Below, one piece after another: positions 42,349-51,032 of a DNA stretch of 64,000 nucleotides. A program made the translations under genes and the position numbers. Position 1 is the stretch's first letter, and every line of letters starts with the position of its first letter. The DNA lies in NCBI RefSeq assembly GCF_039541855.1, contig NZ_BAABHA010000001.1, positions 186,001 to 250,000 on the forward strand, read 5' to 3'. Source of the DNA: Solirubrum koreensis. GTDB taxonomy: Bacteria; Bacteroidota; Bacteroidia; Cytophagales; Hymenobacteraceae. Below the pieces are notes generated by a model. The model made no database searches and was not told the origin of the DNA. It saw only the letters and a program-made list of their open reading frames with translations.

Positions 42349-43278
42349 CTATCCCACAATGCACTGCTTCTTGTACAGTCCCGGCGTGAGGCCCTCATGC
42401 TTGCGGAACAGCTTCTGAAAGTACGCGGGGTTGTTGAAGCCGGCGCGGTAGCACACATCGGCCACGGTGCTCAGTGGGTGGCGTAATAGCCGCTTGGCTT
42501 CGCTCAGGCGCTCCTGAATGATGTACTCCACGGGCGTCAGGCCGAACTCGCGCTTGAACAGGCGGAAGAACGTGGCTTTGCTCATGCAGGCCAGTTCGCT
42601 GAGCTTTTCCACGGTCAGCGGCTCGGCCAGGTTGCGCTTGATGTACTGCACCACGTGCGCGAAACGGTGGGTGGTGAGGTGCTGCTGGTAGTTGTCGAAA
42701 ATGAGCCGGCGGGCCTGGGTTTGCATGAGGCGCACCAGCAGCTCCTGCAGCGTGAAACCGGCCAGCACATCCTTGGCCGCCGTGGTTTCTTGCGACACCC
42801 GAATGATGCGCTCCAGGGTGCTCGTCAGCTCGGGCGTGTTATGCAGGTGGGCGTAATCGTGGGCGTCGAGTTGCCAGGGCGTGTGCTCCTCGGTGCGCGG
42901 GTACCGCTCGTTCAGCAAATCAATGGTGCAACGGATGGTTTCGGCGGGAATGGCCACGGCCAGGCACTGCGTGGGGTTTTGCTCGGTGGCCTCCGGAAAG
43001 TCGATTTCCATGGTTTGCTGCTCGCCCACCACCACCGATTCGCCGGGCAAATACTCGAACGCGTCGCGGCCGGGCAGGTGCATCACTTTTTTGCCGCGCA
43101 GCATGGTGGTCAGCACCAACGAGCCCATGTTCAGCGCCACTTTGTGCGCCTGCTGGTGCGTCTCGAAAATGTTCAGCTCGAAGGCGTTCAGCGAGTACAC
43201 CGTGCGGTTTTCCACCAGCGTGAGCAGGTCGGCGGGGCGGTGCAGGGCAACGGGAGCGGGAACGAGGGGGTGGTTCAT
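42349..43278 (-). CDS. AraC family transcriptional regulator
   Basis: 309 residues. The N-terminal half resembles the AraC_N domain (PRTEEHTPWQLDAHDYAHLH, AEQNPTQ-like cupin region). The C-terminal half is a standard AraC double helix-turn-helix: LTVEKLSELACMSKATFFRL and STVADVCYRAGFNNPAYFQK. It is divergent from the aldehyde dehydrogenase gene, so it probably activates it in response to an aldehyde or alcohol. The start chosen is the ATG before the conserved domain; the open frame reaches further up into the dehydrogenase leader. Confidence 0.86.
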   Translation of the reverse strand: MNHPLVPAPVALHRPADLLTLVENRTVYSLNAFELNIFETHQQAHKVALNMGSLVLTTMLRGKKVMHLPGRDAFEYLPGESVVVGEQQTMEIDFPEATEQNPTQCLAVAIPAETIRCTIDLLNERYPRTEEHTPWQLDAHDYAHLHNTPELTSTLERIIRVSQETTAAKDVLAGFTLQELLVRLMQTQARRLIFDNYQQHLTTHRFAHVVQYIKRNLAEPLTVEKLSELACMSKATFFRLFKREFGLTPVEYIIQERLSEAKRLLRHPLSTVADVCYRAGFNNPAYFQKLFRKHEGLTPGLYKKQCIVG

Positions 43279-43449
43279 GCAGCAGGAAGATGGGGAAACC
43301 TGGGAACAACGCAAGACGCGCAGCGGGCCACGGCGCAGCAGTAAGATACAAATGCGACGATAGGTCAGTTTGTTGCGAGGATAGTGCAGCTTTTTCGGCA
43401 GGAAAGAAGGGAGCTTGGCCAACACCAAAACCCAAACCCCTCGATCCGC

Positions 43450-44976
43450 ATGGAAACCCTCGAAAGAACCACCACCCTCGTAGCCCGGCCCAAGTTCAAA
43501 TCCCACTACGACAACTTCATCGGCGGCAAGTGGGTGGCCCCGGTGAAGGGCCAGTACTTCGACAACCCCTCGCCCATCGACGGCAAAGCGTTCTGCAAAG
43601 TAGCCCGCTCCACCAAGGAGGACATTGAGCTGGCCCTGGATGCTGCCCACGAGGCGTTTAAAACCTGGAAAACCGCTTCAGCCACCACGCGCAGCAACCT
43701 GCTGCTGAAAATTGCCGACATCATGGAGGCCAACCTGGAGCATTTGGCCGCCGTGGAAACCGTGGAAAACGGCAAAGCCATTCGGGAAACCATGGCCGCC
43801 GACCTGCCCCTGGCCATCGACCACTTCCGCTACTTCGCGGGCGTTATTCGGGCCGAAGAGGGCTCCGCCACCGAGCTCAACGAAACCACGCTGTCGTTGG
43901 TCATTCAGGAGCCGCTGGGCGTAATCGGCCAGATTATTCCCTGGAACTTCCCGCTGCTGATGGCCACCTGGAAAATTGCGCCCGCGCTGGCCGCCGGCTG
44001 CTGCGTGGTGGTGAAACCCGCCGAGCAAACGCCCGCCAGCATCATGGTGCTCATGGAGTTGATTCAGGACGTGCTGCCGCCCGGCGTGCTGAACGTGGTA
44101 AACGGTTTTGGACTGGAAGCCGGCAAGCCGCTGGCCTCGTCGCCACGGGTGCAGAAAGTGGCCTTCACGGGCGAAACCACTACCGGCCGCCTCATCCTGC
44201 AATACGCCTCCGAAAACATCATTCCGGTAACTATGGAGCTGGGCGGCAAGTCGCCGAACATCTTCTGCAAATCGGTGATGGACGCCGACGACGAGTTCCT
44301 AGATAAGTGTTTGGAAGGCGCCGCCATGTTTGCCCTCAACCAGGGCGAAATCTGCACTTGCCCGTCGCGCCTGCTCATTCACGAGGACATTTACGACGAG
44401 TTCATGCCGCGCCTGATTGAGCGCGTGAAGGCCATTAAGCTAGGCCACCCGCTCGACAAGGAAACCATGATGGGCGCGCAGGCCAGTAACGACCAGTTCG
44501 AGAAAATTCTGAGCTACCTGGAAATTGGCAAGGCCGAAGGCGCCGAAGTACTAACCGGCGGCGAAGCCCACGTCCACGACCACGAAGAGCTAACCGAGGG
44601 CTACTACATTCAGCCCACCATTTTCCGCGGCCACAACAAAATGCGGATTTTCCAGGAGGAAATCTTCGGGCCGGTGCTGTCGGTCACCACATTCAAAACC
44701 AACGAGGAGGCCATTGAAATGGCCAACGACACGCTATACGGCCTGGGCGCCGGCCTCTGGAGCCGCGACGCGCACGAGCTTTACACCATGCCCCGCGCCA
44801 TTCAGGCCGGCCGCGTGTGGGTGAACTGCTACCACGATTACCCCGCCGGCGCGCCCTTTGGCGGCTACAAAGCCTCGGGTTTCGGCCGCGAAAACCACAA
44901 GATGATGCTGGCGCACTACCGCCAAACCAAGAACATGCTCATCAGCTACAGCAAGCAGAAACTGGGCTTCTTCTAG
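43450..44976 (+). CDS. Aldehyde dehydrogenase (NAD(P)+), acetaldehyde-type
   Basis: 508 residues, oxidising an aldehyde to the acid. GVIGQIIPWNFPLLMATWKI is the coenzyme-binding region, E263 in MELGGKSPN the general base, and the catalytic cysteine is near C302 in NQGEICTCPSR. It resembles the ExaC/AldB group, which works on acetaldehyde in ethanol metabolism. The divergent AraC gene and the DUF779 gene behind it form a module seen with this enzyme type. Another in-frame ATG upstream is ignored because the domain begins at METLERT. Confidence 0.93.
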   Translation: METLERTTTLVARPKFKSHYDNFIGGKWVAPVKGQYFDNPSPIDGKAFCKVARSTKEDIELALDAAHEAFKTWKTASATTRSNLLLKIADIMEANLEHLAAVETVENGKAIRETMAADLPLAIDHFRYFAGVIRAEEGSATELNETTLSLVIQEPLGVIGQIIPWNFPLLMATWKIAPALAAGCCVVVKPAEQTPASIMVLMELIQDVLPPGVLNVVNGFGLEAGKPLASSPRVQKVAFTGETTTGRLILQYASENIIPVTMELGGKSPNIFCKSVMDADDEFLDKCLEGAAMFALNQGEICTCPSRLLIHEDIYDEFMPRLIERVKAIKLGHPLDKETMMGAQASNDQFEKILSYLEIGKAEGAEVLTGGEAHVHDHEELTEGYYIQPTIFRGHNKMRIFQEEIFGPVLSVTTFKTNEEAIEMANDTLYGLGAGLWSRDAHELYTMPRAIQAGRVWVNCYHDYPAGAPFGGYKASGFGRENHKMMLAHYRQTKNMLISYSKQKLGFF

Positions 44977-44993
44977 GACCGTATTAACCAGTC

Positions 44994-45106
44994 GTCATCC
45001 CGAGCGCAGCGAAGGAACTTACCGCGTCAGGTAATACTGACTGAGGATGTTTGCTCGAAGTAAGTGCAGCAAACTAGGTAAGGTCCTTCGCTGCGCTCGG
45101 GATGAC
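44994..45106. repeat. Inverted-repeat element between aldehyde dehydrogenase and DUF779 (MITE/REP-like)
   Basis: Arms at 44994-45022 and 45078-45106 are reverse complements with one mismatch in 29; the first 23 bp (GTCATCCCGAGCGCAGCGAA and on) are perfect. The 55 bp between show no gene. It looks like a short non-autonomous repeat family. It may weaken coupling of the two genes. Confidence 0.8.
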
Positions 45107-45123
45107 CTTTTTCCCCAAATCCC

Positions 45124-45528
45124 ATGTCCGAACAAACGCCTCGCGTTCTGGTAACGCCCGCCGCCGAAGCCACCATTGACGTGCTCCGCGACGAGCACGG
45201 CCCGCTCATGTTCCACCAAAGCGGCGGCTGTTGCGACGGCTCCTCGCCCATGTGCTTTCAGGCCGGCGAGTTCAAGGTAGGCGCCAGCGACGTGTGGCTC
45301 GGCCGCATTCACGGCTGCGACTTTTTCATGAGCTCCTCGCAGTTTGAGTACTGGAAACACACGCAGCTTACGGTGGATGTAACCAAAGGCCGCGGCGCCA
45401 GCTTCTCGCTGGAAATTCCGTTGGGCGTGCGGTTTCTCATTCGCTCCCGGCTGTTTACCGAGGAAGAGGAGCAACACATGGCACCCGTATTTGCCGGCGA
45501 CGATTATCCGCAACCGAGCGAGGTTTAG
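45124..45528 (+). CDS. DUF779 family protein
   Basis: 134 residues. MFHQSGGCCDGSSPMCF with its cysteine cluster and GRIHGCDFFMSSSQFEYW are the DUF779 signatures. The family is nearly always next to acetaldehyde dehydrogenases, so a partner or activator role is likely. The function is unproven. It is separated from the dehydrogenase by the repeat element at 44994-45106. Confidence 0.88.
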   Translation: MSEQTPRVLVTPAAEATIDVLRDEHGPLMFHQSGGCCDGSSPMCFQAGEFKVGASDVWLGRIHGCDFFMSSSQFEYWKHTQLTVDVTKGRGASFSLEIPLGVRFLIRSRLFTEEEEQHMAPVFAGDDYPQPSEV

Positions 45529-45622
45529 CCAACGTTGCTACGCGGGTCGCGGGTGCTGGCCGAAGCGTTGCTGCAATTCTCATATCAGACCGTAGCAGCA
45601 CACCCGCCCTGCAGAACATATA

Positions 45623-45671
45623 AAACGCAAGAAGCCCCGGCAACACGTTGTTGCCGGGGCTTCTTGCGTTT
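45623..45671. terminator. Long-stem bidirectional terminator
   Basis: A perfect 22-bp stem (45623-45644 with 45650-45671) and 5-nt loop between convergent genes. A-rich and T-rich ends lie within the stem itself. Confidence 0.78.
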
Positions 45672-45680
45672 GGTAAAAGA

Positions 45681-46145
45681 TTACTGCTTCACTCGTACGG
45701 GCAGGCCTTCCAGCTGCGCGTAGCCCAGCTTCCAAGCGCCTTTGGCGTTTTTCTTCCACAGCAGAATGAAGTTGCCTTCGCCTTCGCCGCGGGGCTGGCC
45801 GGGCGTAGAGGGAATAACTTCCACGTCGTAAGTGCCGGCTTCGTAGGCCATATTGGCATCGGCACCGGTGCTTACCACGCTCAGGCGCAGGTCGTCGATG
45901 GTGCCCATCGTTTCGCGAATCCAGCGGTTCGACACTTCCGACTTGCCTTGGTAGTGGGCTTCGCCTTGCAGGAAGTGCACGTCGTCGGCCAGCAGCGTAT
46001 CCAGTTGCACGGCGTTGCGGCTGTTCCAGGCGCTTATAAATTGCTGGTTAAGGGTTTGCACGTTAACCGCAGGGGCTTCTTCCGTTTTGGTGCAGGAGGC
46101 AGCCACGGCGGCAGTTACGAGCAACATCCAGAGGGAGGATTTCAT
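45681..46145 (-). CDS. NTF2-like (DUF4440/SnoaL-type) lipoprotein
   Basis: 154 residues. Lipoprotein signal with VTAAVAASC. The body is a cone-shaped NTF2-like domain: NQQFISAWNSRNAVQLDTLL, DDVHFLQGEAHYQGKSEV and C-terminal WKKNAKGAWKLGYAQLE. Such domains bind small ligands or act as enzymes; no catalytic residues are obvious. Likely on the periplasmic side of a membrane. Single gene. Confidence 0.78.
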   Translation of the reverse strand: MKSSLWMLLVTAAVAASCTKTEEAPAVNVQTLNQQFISAWNSRNAVQLDTLLADDVHFLQGEAHYQGKSEVSNRWIRETMGTIDDLRLSVVSTGADANMAYEAGTYDVEVIPSTPGQPRGEGEGNFILLWKKNAKGAWKLGYAQLEGLPVRVKQ

Positions 46146-46231
46146 AAAACCAGGTCTTTTGGTAAAGGGTGAAAGAATTTCGCCGACCCCGGCGCAGGGC
46201 TGGAGTCGGCGAAACTAACGAAAGTGTGGGG

Positions 46232-46807
46232 TTACCAGCTCTTGCGGCGAACTTCCGAGCTAGCGTACGGGGCGTTACGGTTGCCGTACGACTCGTTGGG
46301 CAAGTAAGCAGCGTTCATGGCCATGGGTGCACCGTTGTTGGTGTACATCATGTTAGGAGCGGCAGCAAAGCCAGCGGCCATACCGGGGTACTGGGGCTGC
46401 TGAGCAACCTGTACTTGGGCCACAGCGGCTTTGTTTTCAGCAGCTTCGGCGCGGCGGGCCATGGCATTACGCTCGGCACGGGCGGCAGCGGCGGCGCGCT
46501 CGGCGCGGGCAGCACGGTTAGCAGCGGCTACACGGGCGGCTTCAGCAGCTTGCGCTTTACGCTTGTTCTGAATGTTACGGCCTACCATGTAACCCGTACC
46601 AGCACCGGCGGCGGCACCTACTGCGCCACCCACTACGCGGTTACGCTTGTGAATAATGGCACCGGCAGCTGCACCGCCTAAGCCACCAATAATAGCGCCT
46701 TTAGCCTGTGGGCTTACTTTGCCGTCCTGAGCTTGTACCTGGAGCGAGCTACCCAATACTGCGAAGATGAGCAGCATCACGGCGAACATATAAGTGACCT
46801 TTTTCAT
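46232..46807 (-). CDS. Glycine-zipper (YMGG-like) secreted protein
   Basis: 191 residues. Signal peptide (TYMFAVMLLIFAVLGSSLQV), then AKGAIIGGLGGAAAGAIIHK and GGAVGAAAGAGTGYMVGR, a clear glycine zipper of the YMGG type, then an Ala/Arg-rich coiled coil of about 45 residues and a low-complexity tail with Met, Pro and Tyr. Glycine zippers insert into or associate with membranes. Role unknown. Start chosen at the signal peptide. Confidence 0.75.
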   Translation of the reverse strand: MKKVTYMFAVMLLIFAVLGSSLQVQAQDGKVSPQAKGAIIGGLGGAAAGAIIHKRNRVVGGAVGAAAGAGTGYMVGRNIQNKRKAQAAEAARVAAANRAARAERAAAAARAERNAMARRAEAAENKAAVAQVQVAQQPQYPGMAAGFAAAPNMMYTNNGAPMAMNAAYLPNESYGNRNAPYASSEVRRKSW

Positions 46808-47029
46808 GGTGGTTTCTTGATTAGGGTTCAGAGAACCAGAGTGAAAGTTTGGTGGTGAACTTCTGAGTGGAGTTTTGCAAGCACCGTGCCAGTTCCCCGT
46901 TGGCAAGTCTCTTAACTGAGGTCTTCGGAGGAAGGTTACAGTGCCTGAAACCTGTATTGCAAGGGTAGTGCCAAAAATGAAAAACCGCCTTCAGGTTCTG
47001 TAAATGCCTTTTTACAAGTTTTCGTGCAG

Positions 47030-47947
47030 TTACTTGGTAAGCCAGCCATTGGCATCGAACCAGTTTTGCAGGCGCTGCATCCAGTCGTCTTTGGTAGTCT
47101 TGTTGGTCAGCCCAAAGCCGTGGCCGCCCTTGGGATAAAGGTGCATTTCGGCCGGCACGTTGCGGCGCAAGCAGGCCTCGTAAAACCGCAGACTGTTTTG
47201 CACCGGCACCGACTTATCATCCTGGGCGTGCACCAGAAACGTGGGTGGGGTTTGGGCAGAAACCTGCAGCTCGTTGGAGTACTCGCGGATTTGCTGGGCA
47301 CTTGGGGATGCGCCCAGCAAATTGGTGCGCGAGCCGGCGTGCATCAGGCTATCGGAAAGGCTAATGACGGGGTAAATCAGTACCAAAAAATCGGGCCGTA
47401 CGGAGGTGCGGTCAGGGGCTGCGGCCGCCGACTGATTCAAGTGCGTGCCGGCCGTGGCTGCTAGGTGGCCGCCGGCCGAAAAGCCCATAATGCCCACCCG
47501 GGCAGGATTCACGCCGTAGTCGGCGGCGCGCTGGCGCACCAGGCGCAGGGCCTGCTGGGCATCGAGCAGCGGGGCCGTGGTTTTGTCGGGCTGACTGGCG
47601 TCGTTGGGCAGGCGGTACTTCAGCACGAAAGCGGTAATGCCTATTTCGTTCAGGCGCTTGGCCACGTCGTAGCCCTCGTGGTCGATGGATAAGCGCGCAT
47701 AACCCCCACCGGGGCAAATAATAACGGCCGTACCATTTGCCGTGGCGGCCGGCGCCCGAAATACGGTGAGCGTGGGCTGCACCACGTTGGAAATGCGCAC
47801 GCCGCCGTTGGGCAACGTTACGCTGGTTTCCTGCACGCTGCTGGGCTTGGAATTAGGAATCGTGCCCGAGTACAGCGCAATAGTGCTCTGGGCCAATAGC
47901 GCGTGGGCAGCACTCAGGCAACAAACAAGGAAGACTAATTTGACCAT
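47030..47947 (-). CDS. Secreted alpha/beta hydrolase, esterase (BD-FAE/Axe-like)
   Basis: 305 residues with a signal peptide (LVFLVCCLSAAHALLAQ). VIICPGGGYARLSIDHEGYD is the oxyanion region of the acetyl-xylan-esterase-like group, MGFSAGGHLAA the nucleophile elbow, HAQDDKSVP the acid and KGGHGFGL the histidine. It should remove acyl groups from carbohydrates in the periplasm or outside. Substrate not determinable. Transcribed alone. Confidence 0.88.
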   Translation of the reverse strand: MVKLVFLVCCLSAAHALLAQSTIALYSGTIPNSKPSSVQETSVTLPNGGVRISNVVQPTLTVFRAPAATANGTAVIICPGGGYARLSIDHEGYDVAKRLNEIGITAFVLKYRLPNDASQPDKTTAPLLDAQQALRLVRQRAADYGVNPARVGIMGFSAGGHLAATAGTHLNQSAAAAPDRTSVRPDFLVLIYPVISLSDSLMHAGSRTNLLGASPSAQQIREYSNELQVSAQTPPTFLVHAQDDKSVPVQNSLRFYEACLRRNVPAEMHLYPKGGHGFGLTNKTTKDDWMQRLQNWFDANGWLTK

Positions 47948-48081
47948 GGTAATAAGTGCTAAATGGTAGTGCTAGGCAACGGCCAAGATAAGCGGACCTA
48001 CCGCCGTTGCCCGCGCAACCGCCTGGGTTAACTGTGTGGCCGACTTGCGCGTATGATTGCGGAGTTGAATTGCCTTTCCCC

Positions 48082-48549
48082 ATGCACCTTGCCTCGCCTT
48101 CCGCTTTGGTAGAGCTTGCCTACCGCCCCGAGTTACACATTGTAGTGGTACGCTGGTTGGGCGTCACATCCGAAGAAGAAATTCGGCGGGTGTACGCGTC
48201 GCTGGAGCAAGCAGCGGTGCAGCAGTGCCGATTTTGGCTGCTCGATGCCCGGCGTCGGCCTAGCTCCAGCTCGCTCACTACGCAATGGATGCTGGGAGAG
48301 TTTGCCCCAAAAATGGCCCGTCAGCTCGGTGGCCCTCTGTATTTCAGTTACCTGATTTCACCCGTGCACCTGAATGCGGCCGAAGAGTTCCGCAAAACCC
48401 AGGAAGCCGCCACGGGCCCTCATGCGCCTTATCAGCTCCACTACGCTATTCAGGAAGGAGAAGCAACCGATTGGCTATTGCAAATGCAGCGGCTGGACCG
48501 CGTTCCGACGGTAACAACGGCCGAGAAAGTCACCGCAGCAATTTCTTAA
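48082..48549 (+). CDS. Conserved hypothetical protein (STAS-like fold possible)
   Basis: 155 residues. VELAYRPELHIVVVRWLG followed by a helix and CRFWLLDARRRP resembles the alternation of SpoIIAA/STAS-like proteins common in Hymenobacter, but I cannot assign it firmly. No signal peptide or membrane segment. Ends convergent with pbpC, 29 bp apart. An upstream in-frame start at 48007 is less likely, as the conserved strand begins here. Confidence 0.6.
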   Translation: MHLASPSALVELAYRPELHIVVVRWLGVTSEEEIRRVYASLEQAAVQQCRFWLLDARRRPSSSSLTTQWMLGEFAPKMARQLGGPLYFSYLISPVHLNAAEEFRKTQEAATGPHAPYQLHYAIQEGEATDWLLQMQRLDRVPTVTTAEKVTAAIS

Positions 48550-48578
48550 GCCCGTTGCCAACCGCGGCTCCGCCACTT

Positions 48579-51026
48579 CTATAACCGCTCCACCAGCACC
48601 TGCACGTTGGTGTTGCGGCCGTGGTCATCGGCACAGGAAATTTTCAGCACGCCCGCCGCGGGCCGAATGAACACGGCTTCCGTAGGTGCGGCGGCGCGTA
48701 CGAACTGGTCGTTGGCGTACCAATAGACCTGGCGCACGTCGTTGGCGGCGGCGCAGCGCAGCTGCAGCTGCTGTGAGTCGCGCGCATCCAGCACATATTC
48801 GGCATTGGGCGTGGGCGAGAGGATGCGCGGGGCCTGGTCGGGGGCGTCGTCGGCGCGCACCAAGGCGCAAGCGGGGTTATGCGGCGGGCGTACCGTGTGC
48901 GGCAGGCCCTGCGCGGCCTTGAAGGCCAGCACCTCGGGCGAGAAGTTGGGGTAGAGCACGCGGCGGTAGCCCATTTCGGGCTGGCACACCCGGCAGTAAC
49001 TTAACTGCCCATCGGCCGACACCAGCACTTCCTGCTGATGTTCGCAGCGGCGCGTGTCGGAAAGGCCGGGTAGAAAGTAATCCATAACCTGATCGGGGCA
49101 GTGCGGGCCGGGCACCTGCCCGCTCACGCCGCAGATTAGGCGGAAATCGAGGCCGGCGGGCGGGGCAAACCACTCGCCGCCGTCGTTGTAGCTCAGGTCG
49201 TTGAACAGGTCGAAGAGCAGAGGCGTGGCTACATCGGTGCCAGTAAGGGCCGCCGCGCCCTGCCCGCCGAAGTTGCCCAGCCACACGCCCACGGTGTAGT
49301 GTCGGTTGTAGCCGATGCTCCACGCGTCGCGGCGGCCGTAGCTGGTGCCGGTTTTCCAGGCAATGCGCGGCAGGCGCAGCGAGTTTTCGTAGCCCACCGG
49401 CAAGTCGGGCCGCACGAGCTGGGACAGGATATCGGTAATGAGGTAAGCTGCGGGCTCCGACACGAGCCTCACCCCCCCGGCCCCCCTCTCCAAAAGAGAG
49501 GGGGGAGCTGGACGGTTCGTAGCAGAAGTGGCGGCGGTGAAGCGCAGCGGCTGGTAGCGGCCGCCGTTGGCCAGGGCCGCATACAGGCCCACCAATTCTT
49601 CCAAGGAAGCGCCGCAGCCGCCCAGAATAGTGCTCAACCCCAACTGCGGTGCCTGCCGCCCCACGGTGCGAAATCCGGCCCGGCTCAGCTGGCTGGTAAA
49701 CGTGCCCACGCCCAGCTGCTCGAGCACGTGAACGGCCGGAATATTGAGCGAGTAGGCCAGGGCGCGCTCCAGCGTCACCTCGCCGTTGCAGCGCTTGTCG
49801 AAGTTTTCGGGCCGGTAGCTGCCGAAGTTGGTGGGCACGTCGGGCAACACCCGCTTGGGCGTGACGAGGCCGCGGTCCACGGCCAGGGCGTAGAGAAAGG
49901 GCTTGAGCGTGCTGCCCGGGGAGCGAACCGCCCGAATGCCGTCGACCTGACCCTGGTGAAACGCATCCTGAAAATCGGCCGAGCCCACGTAGGCTTCCAC
50001 GGCGCGCGTACGGTTATTAACCACTAGCACGGCCGACTGCGTGATGCCCAGTGGGGCGAGGCGGCGTACGTAGTTGCGCGTCAGGGCCTCGGCCTTGGCT
50101 TGCTTGCCGCGCACGAGGGTGGACCTCACCCCCCCGGCCCCCCTGGCTAACGCCTTCCTTCGGTTCTCCTGTAGAGAGGGGGGAGCCTGACGATTGGCTT
50201 GGTTTCTGGCCTGCACCAAGCGGCGTGAAATGTGCGGTGCCAATTGCGGCGCCGGGCGGCGCTGGGCCAACAACGGCTCTTGTAACGCATTTTCAATGTC
50301 CTTGGCGGGGAATACGCCTTGTTCGCCTAGACGGCGCAGCCACCGGTTGCGGGCGGCCAGCAAGGCTGCGTTGTGCCGGCCCGGCGTGAGGCGGCTGGGG
50401 TTGTTAGGCACGATGGTAAGCGTGACCGTTTGGGCTAGGGAGAGGTAGTGCGGCGGTTGTCCGTAGTAGAGCAGCGCTGCCGACTTTACGCCTTCCACAT
50501 TGGAGCCGTAGGGCACCAGATTCAGGTACAGCTGCAGGATTTCGTCCTTGGAGTAATGCGCCTCCAACTGCAGGGCCCGCAGCATTTCCTGCAGCTTGCC
50601 GGCCACGGTACGCTCCTTGGGCTCGAGCAGCCGCGCCACCTGCATGGTGATAGTGCTGGCCCCGGTGCGCCGCTTATTGCCAAACACGTTGTTGCCGGCC
50701 GCTTTCAGCAAAGCCGCGGGGTTGATGCCGGGGTGCCAGTAAAACCACCGGTCTTCCTTCGCTACCAACGCCTGCCGCAGCGTGGGCGTAATGTCCCGCA
50801 GTGCGGCGGGCAGGCGCCACTTCTGGTCGGGCGAAAGGTAGGCGTGCAGCACCGAGCCGTCGGCGGCCAGCACCACGGGTGAGGCGGGCGGTACGGGCGG
50901 CAGCGGGAAAGCCGCGTCGAGGCCCAGCGCGGCGAGGACCACTCCGAGCAGGCTCAGCAGCCCAAGGCGCAGGCGTCGGCCGCCTGGTCCCACATTTTCC
51001 CACTGCTTTCTGACCCAATGGCGCAT
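48579..51026 (-). CDS. pbpC: Penicillin-binding protein 1C (bifunctional glycosyltransferase/transpeptidase)
   Basis: 815 residues. One membrane helix near the N-terminus, a GT51 domain with the catalytic glutamate in VAKEDRWFYWHPG (near residue 91), a transpeptidase domain with SPGSTLKPF (serine near 369), SLN, and KTGTS near 558, and the C-terminal PBP1C domain at about 720-815. It polymerises and cross-links peptidoglycan. It starts 6 bp after the macroglobulin stop, so the two form one transcript, as with yfhM-pbpC in E. coli. Two palindromic repeat elements lie inside the gene, adding peptides at about 280-301 and 505-520. Confidence 0.94.
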   Translation of the reverse strand: MRHWVRKQWENVGPGGRRLRLGLLSLLGVVLAALGLDAAFPLPPVPPASPVVLAADGSVLHAYLSPDQKWRLPAALRDITPTLRQALVAKEDRWFYWHPGINPAALLKAAGNNVFGNKRRTGASTITMQVARLLEPKERTVAGKLQEMLRALQLEAHYSKDEILQLYLNLVPYGSNVEGVKSAALLYYGQPPHYLSLAQTVTLTIVPNNPSRLTPGRHNAALLAARNRWLRRLGEQGVFPAKDIENALQEPLLAQRRPAPQLAPHISRRLVQARNQANRQAPPSLQENRRKALARGAGGVRSTLVRGKQAKAEALTRNYVRRLAPLGITQSAVLVVNNRTRAVEAYVGSADFQDAFHQGQVDGIRAVRSPGSTLKPFLYALAVDRGLVTPKRVLPDVPTNFGSYRPENFDKRCNGEVTLERALAYSLNIPAVHVLEQLGVGTFTSQLSRAGFRTVGRQAPQLGLSTILGGCGASLEELVGLYAALANGGRYQPLRFTAATSATNRPAPPSLLERGAGGVRLVSEPAAYLITDILSQLVRPDLPVGYENSLRLPRIAWKTGTSYGRRDAWSIGYNRHYTVGVWLGNFGGQGAAALTGTDVATPLLFDLFNDLSYNDGGEWFAPPAGLDFRLICGVSGQVPGPHCPDQVMDYFLPGLSDTRRCEHQQEVLVSADGQLSYCRVCQPEMGYRRVLYPNFSPEVLAFKAAQGLPHTVRPPHNPACALVRADDAPDQAPRILSPTPNAEYVLDARDSQQLQLRCAAANDVRQVYWYANDQFVRAAAPTEAVFIRPAAGVLKISCADDHGRNTNVQVLVERL
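49467..49511. repeat. Palindromic element inside pbpC, in frame (copy 1)
   Basis: Stem CCCCCCTCTC / GAGAGGGGGG (49481-49490 with 49496-49505), 5-nt loop, preceded by CCTCACCCCCCCGG. On the coding strand it supplies APPSLLERGAGGVR at residues 505-520, between the two halves of an otherwise variable loop of the transpeptidase domain. Confidence 0.8.
50124..50187. repeat. Palindromic element inside pbpC, in frame (copy 2)
   Basis: It shares the outer parts of copy 1 (CCTCACCCCCCCGGCCCCCC and GAGAGGGGGGAGC) but has a longer middle of about 28 bp. It encodes APPSLQENRRKALARGAGG and VR at residues 280-301, just before the linker strand into the transpeptidase domain. Confidence 0.78.
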
Positions 51027-51032
51027 AACTTC

